NCBI RefSeq assembly: GCF_030272615.1
Contig: NC_081411.1
Location: forward strand, 181,124,977 to 181,188,976
Direction: 5' to 3'
Source of the DNA: Cryptomeria japonica
Taxonomy: Eukaryota; Streptophyta; Pinopsida; Cupressales; Cupressaceae
Length of the DNA: 64,000 nucleotides
Position 1 is the stretch's first letter. Each line of letters begins with the position of its first letter. Below the pieces are notes generated by a model that searched no databases, was not told the DNA's origin, and was given only the letters and a program-made list of their open reading frames with translations. A program made the position numbers and the translations under genes. Below are positions 57,312 through 64,000 of this stretch, one piece after another.

Positions 57312-58822
57312 TGATGTAGAGGCCTACCCAAACTCCTAATCATAATCCCAAACAAGGTTAGGCAAGTGACCCCCTAACTACACACAAGGGTCCTGCAAGG
57401 AAGGACTCTACACCTTGGATGAAACTACACACACACTCACTATGCTTAGGCCTACTCAAGATGAGTAAGAGGCCTAAACTCCTCAAACATGCTTTACCAG
57501 TGACCTCTACTTGATATTTTGAAGTTGGCCAACAGATGTCATCTAAAGACTCTTTCAAGCACTGGTTTTGGTTTAGGGCACTAATTCCTTATACCTCCTT
57601 TGTAAACCTACCCCCTCAACTTATAGCCCTATTCAACGATAGAAAGGACTTTAACTCAAAAATATTTCACACACCCATAAATTTTTTTTAGTATTTTAGA
57701 TACCCTTTTGGAAGTTGTATTGATCCCCCAAATGGTTTGTCCAAATTTGTAGATACAAGATCTGTTCCCTTCAGAGGCTAAGAGACCTAATATAGGCAAT
57801 TAGCCCTATTTTCCAAAGAATCTACATTTACGTGTAGACCAAATGAAAAATCAACCTAATGAGACTATGGGGGATAGTTAGAAACCTCTAATTCTAGGGT
57901 TGTACACCTAGAATCCACCGCTATGACAACTTATGTTGACTATCCTAAAACCTATCCTAGGTAGTCACATAGAGATACCTACCTAAATCTATTCTTTTCT
58001 CCACACAACCCAGTCTCCCTTGCAAATAAACTTGAAAAGACTAAAATACAAAGGCTTATCATGCATCTCTCCAAAGGAAGAGTCTTCTAATGGACTGGGG
58101 TGCAAGATAGAGCCATTTTGGTTCAAAACCCTCTCCAAACCCTCACATTTCGGGTCCCAATTAGTAAAAAGGAGAGATCTATCTACTCCAGAATGGTTAA
58201 GATCTCAGACCACCACAAAAAGAATTCTTTGTCATCTCCCTATCTACTCCATGAATGGTAGGGTTCCAATCAATCCGTACAGGAATGTACGACTCCTCCA
58301 AACTTAGAATTTATGGGAAAACTGAAGTATTTTGAGTATTATTGCTTCACAAACTCCAACTCCAACATCAACAACCTTGGGAGTCGAGCCCAAAAGGATT
58401 ATACAAATATCCAATGGTTTCCCACTAAATTTGGAGTAGTTTGGATCTGTTGAAAGGCTTCTCCAACTGATTTACAAAAAGTTGCACTTTTGCACTCAAA
58501 AGTTGCATTTTACAAAAGTTGAATTTTTGTAATTTTGCTCAAAAAGTTGTCATTCTCTCTAAGGTTGGGATCCACACACATGGCCCAACCAGACACACAT
58601 AAAACATTTATAAAACCTATCAAACACCAATCTAAACCATCTACTACCCCTTTTTACCACATTGTCCCAATTGGCTTCTCAAATTGCCTAATTGGTGGCA
58701 TGGGCTTACATGGTGGGGTTTATTTGCATACATGATACACAAGACACTCTAACACATCCTAATGGTCCTATTCTTCATCCTTGAGGTCATGAATAGCTTG
58801 TTGATGAGGTGCTTCTATACCA
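57312..58822 (-). repeat. 5' LTR of element H
   Basis: 1,511 bp; its outer edge reads ATACCA where the 3' LTR has GCACCA. About 92% identical to the other LTR by eye. Confidence 0.92.
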
Positions 58823-58830
58823 AACAAACT

Positions 58831-60094
58831 TGTTAGGATAACCAGTGAACAACTAAGAGGGGGGGTGAATCAGTTGTTAACAGATTATAACATTTAATCC
58901 AGAATACAACTTCAAATCCGAGCACTTAAATATTCAAATAATGGTAAAGAAGAAATCGATGCCAGTAGACACACATACCTGTAAACAATATAACTTAACA
59001 ATTAAATAGATAATCAATGCAAATCAACCATACCACATAACACCATGATTTGTATGTGGAAAACCCGGAAATGGAAAAACCATGGTGGGAAGCCTACCCA
59101 CAGTCCTATTATACGTCTACAAAAAGTATGTCCTACAATGAGGGGCCTACACATGTAGGAAGGCACACTGGCTAGAGCATATTTCTCATTACAAAAGAGT
59201 CTCACTGACTACAGAGGTTAAAACCACCTCAAGATAAACAGATAACACCAGTAGAGTGAACTGCTAGGGATAGCATCTACCATGCCTGATTATAGTCTCG
59301 GTTAAGCTCAATACTAGAGGCCTATGACCTCTTCCTTAATCCCAATTTGATCTTCAATGATCGACCTAATCCTCTACCTGAATAATATTACAATATTCAC
59401 ACATTACATTTCCTTTCCTTACCACCATCTTCAAATGAGATCTTACATCATTTATACTAACCCTAAGACCTAAACCAATTAGGTTAGCCACTTAAAATAT
59501 ATTACAATATGATAATTACATAATTCCATATTACAATGATATGCCATGTCATCTTTAGACCCAAACAACAATTACAAATCCGTAAATCATCCCAAAACAT
59601 CCCGGTAATGTGTAGAGTACACATTAGCATGATACCGGTCCATAACCTAGATAGGCACCAGACCTATTTTGGGTCCACCACACCAAAGAAATGTCCTCAA
59701 GCAGTTGGAGCGTGATGAAGGAACATCTTCAGCATCCTGAAATCCATTTAGAAGCCACACCAACACCACTTATGCATCATATCTTGATTCCTCAGTGAAA
59801 GCTTTGTCAGTAAAGCCTTAACCCAATGTCGGAAAGGGTACAAGAGTCTATGATAGCATCCAGTTACCAAGCCAATACCAAATGACCAAAACATTCTCTA
59901 GAAGCACATATCACATGTAACCAATTACATTCCATAGATTCAAACATGTCTGAAGTGTCCCATAGATAATCTCTTCTACCGATAACACTAGGTAACAAAA
60001 ACCTATCTTCCGGTAACCATCCATATCAGCTAGTGTTGACATCAATGACAAAAAATCAATGCAACACATAATCAATTCATCCATAATGCCAACA
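58831..60094 (-). repeat. 3' LTR of element F
   Basis: 1,264 bp, plus-strand edges TGTTAGGATAACC and ATAATGCCAACA. Landmarks as in C1, including the C-tract (GATTCACCCCCCCTCTTAG on the minus strand) and TATAAATGA near 59448-59456. Confidence 0.93.
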
Positions 60095-60295
60095 ATCTCC
60101 CCCTTTGGCATTGATGGCAACACTAGATGTGAAAAATATCTAAGTACCAAGAAGTGACAAATAAATCTTCCCTTGTGTAAGACAACCAATAATCTGAATG
60201 ATATCTCTGTAAAGTTCTGAATAACTCTCTCCCCCTAATGTATACAACTCCTTTTTCTTTATTTTCACATCAATATCTGTCCCCCTTTTCCATCA
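60095..60295 (-). other. Polypurine tracts of element F
   Basis: CCAAAGGGGGAGAT at 60095-60108 beside the LTR, and GAAAAGGGGGACAG at about 60279-60292, both preceded by GGCATTGATGG-like sequence. Confidence 0.8.
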
Positions 60296-60449
60296 ATGCC
60301 AAAAAATATGACAAAAATATCAAAGCAATAATGTCAACCTCAAAATCACAAATCTAAGTACTCCCCCTGAGTAGTAGCACCACTCATCATTGTTGGAATG
60401 AATAATATCTCTGATAATGCAAGTCGGACTGATGACAAAATTACATCAA

Positions 60450-62141
60450 TCAAGTCTCTGCTGGTGGGGCAGAAACCCTTAGCCTGTCTCTCAAATACTC
60501 AAATGATTCCTTAGACAACTGTTTAGTGAATATGTCTGCAACCTGTTCTTTAGTGTTCACATAAACCAATTTGTCTTCCTTTTTTTCTACCTGGTCCTTC
60601 AGAAAGTTGTACTTTATTGATATATGCTTGGCCTTGGAGTGAAGTACCGAATCCTTAGACATGTCAATAGCTACAGAGTTCTCACAGTAGATAACTATTG
60701 GTTCACTATAATTTAACCTGATATCCTTCAACATTTGCTTCATCCACAATAATTGAGTACAATTAGTTGCTGTTGTAACATACTCAGCTTGTGTAGTAGA
60801 TAAAGAAATTCATGACTATTTTTTGCTGATCCATGAAAAAAGTTTCTTTCCAAGAAAAAAACCTCCACCAAAAGTGATCTTTCTATCATCAGTATCACCT
60901 GCCCAATCTGAGTCAATATATGTACATAAAGTAAAATCATCATTTCTAGAATACCATAAACCATATTCTATTGTTCCTTGCAAATACCGAAATATCCTAT
61001 TTACTACACATTCACGATTTTCCTTAGGATTACTTTGATATCTTGAAGCAATACTTACTGCATTCATAATATCAGTTCTAGTCTAAGTTAGATATAATAG
61101 ACCACCAATCATAGACTTGTACCTTGTCAGATTTATCGATTTAGAAGTATCCTTGATAGATAATTTCTCACTTGTCACCATAGGAGTACTTACGGGTTTG
61201 GAATTATCCATACCAAACTTCTGTAACAATTTCCTTAGATACTTAGTTTGATAGATAAAAATGCCTTTGTTAGCTTGAGTAATCTACAAACCTAAGAAAA
61301 ATTTCATCTCACCAATCATGAACATTTCAAATTCATTCTTCATATTGTTAGAAAATTCCATGCACAATTTATCTTCTCCTCCGAAAATGATATCATCAAC
61401 AAATACTTCAATAATCAGAATATCATTATCATTAATCTTATAATTTAAATTACTATCAGCGCTACCTTTAGTAAAACTAGGCTTCAAAAGATATTTATCC
61501 AATCTTGCATACCAAGCTCTAGTAGCTTGTTTCATACCATATAAAGCTTTCTTCAATCTGCAAACCATATCTTTATCATATGTCAGTGAAAATCCATCAA
61601 GCTACTCGATGTATACTTCTTCCTCAAGTTCACCATTCAAAAATGCATATTTAACATCCATTTGATAAACCTTATAGTTCTTGTAAGCTGCATAGGCAAG
61701 AAATAGTCTAACAGCTTCAATTCTAGCTAGAGGTGCAAATGTCTCACCATAAACAATTGCTTCCATTTGAGAATATCCTCTACAAACCAATCTAGCCTTG
61801 TTTCTTACAACTTTACCATCCTCATTTAGTTTATTCTTAAGAACCCATTTAGTTCCAATAACATTCTTATTTTTAGGTTGGGGAACTAAAGTCCAAGTTT
61901 CATTCTTCTCTATCTGATCTAATTCATCTTCCATAGCCTTTAACCAATATTTATCCTTACAAGCTTCAATAACAGTTTTTGGTTCAACTTGAGAAATAAG
62001 ACATACCTCTTTATTAGCCAGTCTCCTTTTATTCATAACTCCCTTGTTCTTATCTCCAATGATTTTATCTTCAGAATGATTTAATCTTACATACCTTGGT
62101 GTCTTTTGAACTTCAAGTTCATTGCCCTGATCATTAGTCAC
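60450..62141 (-). pseudogene. Copia RT-RNase H, element F
   Basis: One reading frame with stops only. [82 protein letters not shown], stop, LKKALYGMKQATRAWYARL and FVDDIIFGGEDKL (about 61370-61407, catalytic pair intact). RNase H: YIDSDWAGDTDDRKITFGG, STTQAEYVTTATNCTQLLW, VIYCENSVAIDMSKDSVLH (the family's Asp in C-D-N is Glu), ending FTKQLSKESFEYLRDRLRVS. Stops near 61602, 61284, 61100 and 60816, mostly CAG or TGG derived. Confidence 0.93.
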
Positions 62142-63389
62142 AGTTGAATTTTTTGATTGTGCTGGTATAATTGTCTCAGCTTCCTATACCATTTGAGGCA
62201 TTGTCAATTCAGTTATGATCATTTCTACTGATGGTTCCCTATCATATGATATAGAGTGATTTTTGTACTGCTCATCCACTCTCACATTAGCTCTCTCCAC
62301 AATTTTCTAAAATCTTTTATTATAACATCTATATGCTTTGATCTGAATTGAATAACCAAGAAATATTTGTTCATCACATCTAGGATCAAACTTTCCAATT
62401 GAATCATCTCTTTTGATATTGCATTCAATTCCAAAAATTATGAAATATTTAATAGTAGGTGTATGTCCAAACCATAGATCATAAGGGGTCTTATTAGTTT
62501 CACCTTTGATGTGAACTCCGTTGAATGTGTAGACTATTGCACTCACTGCTTCTCTCTAGTAGATATGAGGCAATTTGGATTCTATCATCATAGATCTTGC
62601 TGCATCCAAGATGGTTATGTTCTTTCTTTCCAGTACTCCATTTTGTTGAGGAGTCCTAGTTGCAGATAGTTGTCTCCTAATTCCATTTGTTTCACAATAA
62701 CTGTTAAATTCATGAGAAGTGAACTCACCTCCTTGATCTGATCTTAGACATTTTATTTTCAATCCAGTTTCAGTTTCAACCTTTTCTTTAAAGATCTTGA
62801 ATTTCTCAAAAGCTTTAGACTTCTCCCTTAGAAAAGTCACCTACATCATCCTAGAATAGTAATCAATAATCAACATGAAATACCTATCACCTTGAAAGCT
62901 TCTAGTCCTTGTTGGACCACATAAGTTAATGTGAATCAAATAAAGTACATCATTAGTCTTATCATGTATGCTCTTAAAAGCACTTATAACTTTCTTACCC
63001 AATTGACATTCCTTATATACTGGATTATGAGGCTTCCTAATGTTAGGTATATCTCTAACTACTTTAGTTGAATTGATCTTAACAATACAATCAAAATTAA
63101 CATGACACAAGCTTTTATGCCATAACCAACTCTCATCAATATGAGCAATTATGCATGTCTTATTACTAGTGTTCAAGTGGGAGATATTACTTCCAAACTG
63201 AATACCAGTTGCAATCTCCAAACCAATCTTGTTAATGATTTTGCATTTTCTATCTTTAAACTGAAGTTGAAAACCCTTATCAACCATTTGACCAACACTC
63301 AAAAGATTATGATTTAAACCTTCTACATAGTAGAAATTATCAGTGTTATGCTTGTCATCGAAAGAAATAATACCTCTACCTTTGATCAT
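62142..63389 (-). pseudogene. Copia protease end and integrase, element F
   Basis: The frame is continuous with RT. It starts MIKGRGIISFDDKHNTDNFY; LNHNLLSVGQMVDKGFQLQF follows. The GAG-pre-integrase zinc box keeps H-x-N-F and CQLGK with one Cys replaced (PVYKECQLGKK). Asp 1 in the usual H-T-D-L-C-G-P is Asn here (LIHINLCGPTRTRS, about 62930-62970). Asp 2 is present in CLRSDQGGEFTSHEFNSYCE (about 62700-62760), and Glu in QQNGVLERKNITILDAARSM (about 62600-62660). The tail is IFGIECNIKR, DEQIFLGYSIQIKAYRCYN. TGG-to-TAG stops occur at 62841 and 62556. Confidence 0.9.
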
Positions 63390-64000
63390 ACATGCTTTGT
63401 CATCTCCAAATCTGACTCGATTGCCATTTATTCTTGCAGGGACAAAACTTTCCCTTTATCTCCAGTCATATGATGTGAGCATCCACAATCAATAACCCAT
63501 TTATCCTTATCTTCAACTTTTGTTGCTAGGGTCTTTTCTTCATTTTTAATATCCAGTTCTAGTTCATCTTCCTTCAAAGCATAGAACACCTATTCCTTTC
63601 CATTGCCGGATCCACTAGCAGAATCTTCTGTCGGTTCATCCCCAGAGTCATCAGTTACTCCTTCCTCATCTGCTATGTAGCATTGTTTACTTTTCTTGAA
63701 TCTATATATGTTTTGGTTAGGCTTAAAAGATTTCTTAACTCTTTCCTCAAACCTTGCATTCCTTTCAGGACATCTAGATGCAAAATGACCAATCTTATTA
63801 CATGCAAAACATTTAAAAGGTGCTTTCCCTTCATACTTACTTCCTGTTGGTCCTTTAGGTACTCTTCTAGCAAATAAGGCTTCAAGTTGCTCAAGTTCTT
63901 CATCTTCTTTCCTCATGTCCTCCATTTTTTTTGCATATAGGACTCTCCAATCACTTTTTCTTGTAGATGATGATGATGATGATGCATGAAAAGTAGGCTT
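63390..64000 (-). pseudogene. Copia gag C-terminus and protease start, element F
   Basis: From the edge inward: basic and Ser-rich sequence with a (GAT)n/Asp-type repeat at about 63967-63986, then LEQLEALFARRVPKGPTGSK, zinc knuckle CFACNKIGHFASRC (about 63770-63812), a basic stretch KKSFKPNQNIYRFKKSKQCY and an acidic linker. After a stop the protease begins W-V-I-D-C-G-C-S-H-H-M-T-G-D (about 63458-63505), with the catalytic D-S-G changed to D-C-G. A frameshift separates it from integrase. Confidence 0.88.

Larger units (their letters stand above)
51336..58822 (-). mobile_element. Ty3/Gypsy element H, RT core deleted
   Basis: 7,487 bp on the minus strand. The LTRs are 51336-52833 and 57312-58822 (plus-strand edges TGATGYAGAGGCC ... 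ACCA). Flanks AAGAA (51331-51335) and AACAA (58823-58827) give a 5-bp duplication with one mismatch. Primer site TGGTATCAGAG lies at 57299-57309. Gag, protease, partial RT, RNase H and integrase follow. LTR termini and the pol end (KEYGAGAP) resemble element D, so H and D are sister families. It lies 110 bp upstream of the transposase ATG of J. Confidence 0.92.
58831..64000 (-). mobile_element. Ty1/Copia element F, runs off the right edge
   Basis: Minus strand. The 3' LTR is at 58831-60094, then RNase H, RT, integrase, protease and gag run toward 64000, where the window ends inside gag. It is the same family as C1 (LTRs and proteins align throughout) and keeps the integrase that C1 lost. Its left edge is only 8 bp from H; AAACT at 58826-58830 would be its target duplication. 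Confidence 0.93.

Overview
This window looks like heterochromatic DNA from a large-genome seed plant. A gymnosperm is my best guess, from the Copia and Gypsy family types, the AT-rich composition and the depth of nesting; that is inference. I see no intact host gene, no rRNA or tRNA gene, no CRISPR array and nothing prokaryotic. By my reading over four fifths of the 64 kb is LTR retrotransposon. The rest is a decayed two-gene DNA transposon and some low-copy sequence.

Layout, left to right, with my own element letters. A (1-~3030, minus): Ty3/Gypsy remnant keeping the integrase C-terminus and an antisense plant-mobile-domain (PMD) gene fragment. C1 (~3033-3454 plus 13113-16399, plus): Ty1/Copia element, truncated 5', lacking integrase, and split by B. 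B (3455-13112, minus): Gypsy element with ~815-bp LTRs and a CATAT target duplication (TSD), keeping gag-protease and the antisense PMD gene but no reverse transcriptase (RT) or integrase. D (16444-32695, plus): Gypsy element with 1.6-kb LTRs and TSD CATGT. It is split inside RT by complete Copia element E (20388-27807, TSD TGAAG), and its 3' LTR carries a solo Copia LTR (30880-31750). K (32749-33705): small LTR/primer-site module closed by a 45-bp inverted repeat. J (35454-36190 plus 43089-~51335): DNA-transposon territory with a CACTA-like terminus, a plus-strand multi-exon accessory gene and a convergent minus-strand DDE-type transposase. I (36191-43088, minus): Copia-like LTR element with gag but no pol, carrying a ~1,050-codon reading frame of unknown function. 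H (51336-58822, minus): Gypsy element with the RT core deleted in frame. F (58831-window end, minus): Copia element of the C1 family.

Order of events: B entered C1; E and the solo LTR entered D; I entered J; H landed about 110 bp upstream of the transposase start. B has the most similar LTR pair by eye (about 96-97%) and is probably the youngest. E, H, I and D pairs look nearer 90-93%. All coding regions carry stops or frameshifts. In H, F and I long single frames survive with only nonsense changes, many of the CAG-to-TAG or TGG-to-TAG type, as expected for decay of methylated cytosines.

The parts most worth following up are the long unknown frame in I, the convergent two-gene transposon J, and the antisense PMD gene with a splice-donor-bearing first exon carried by the A/B Gypsy family.
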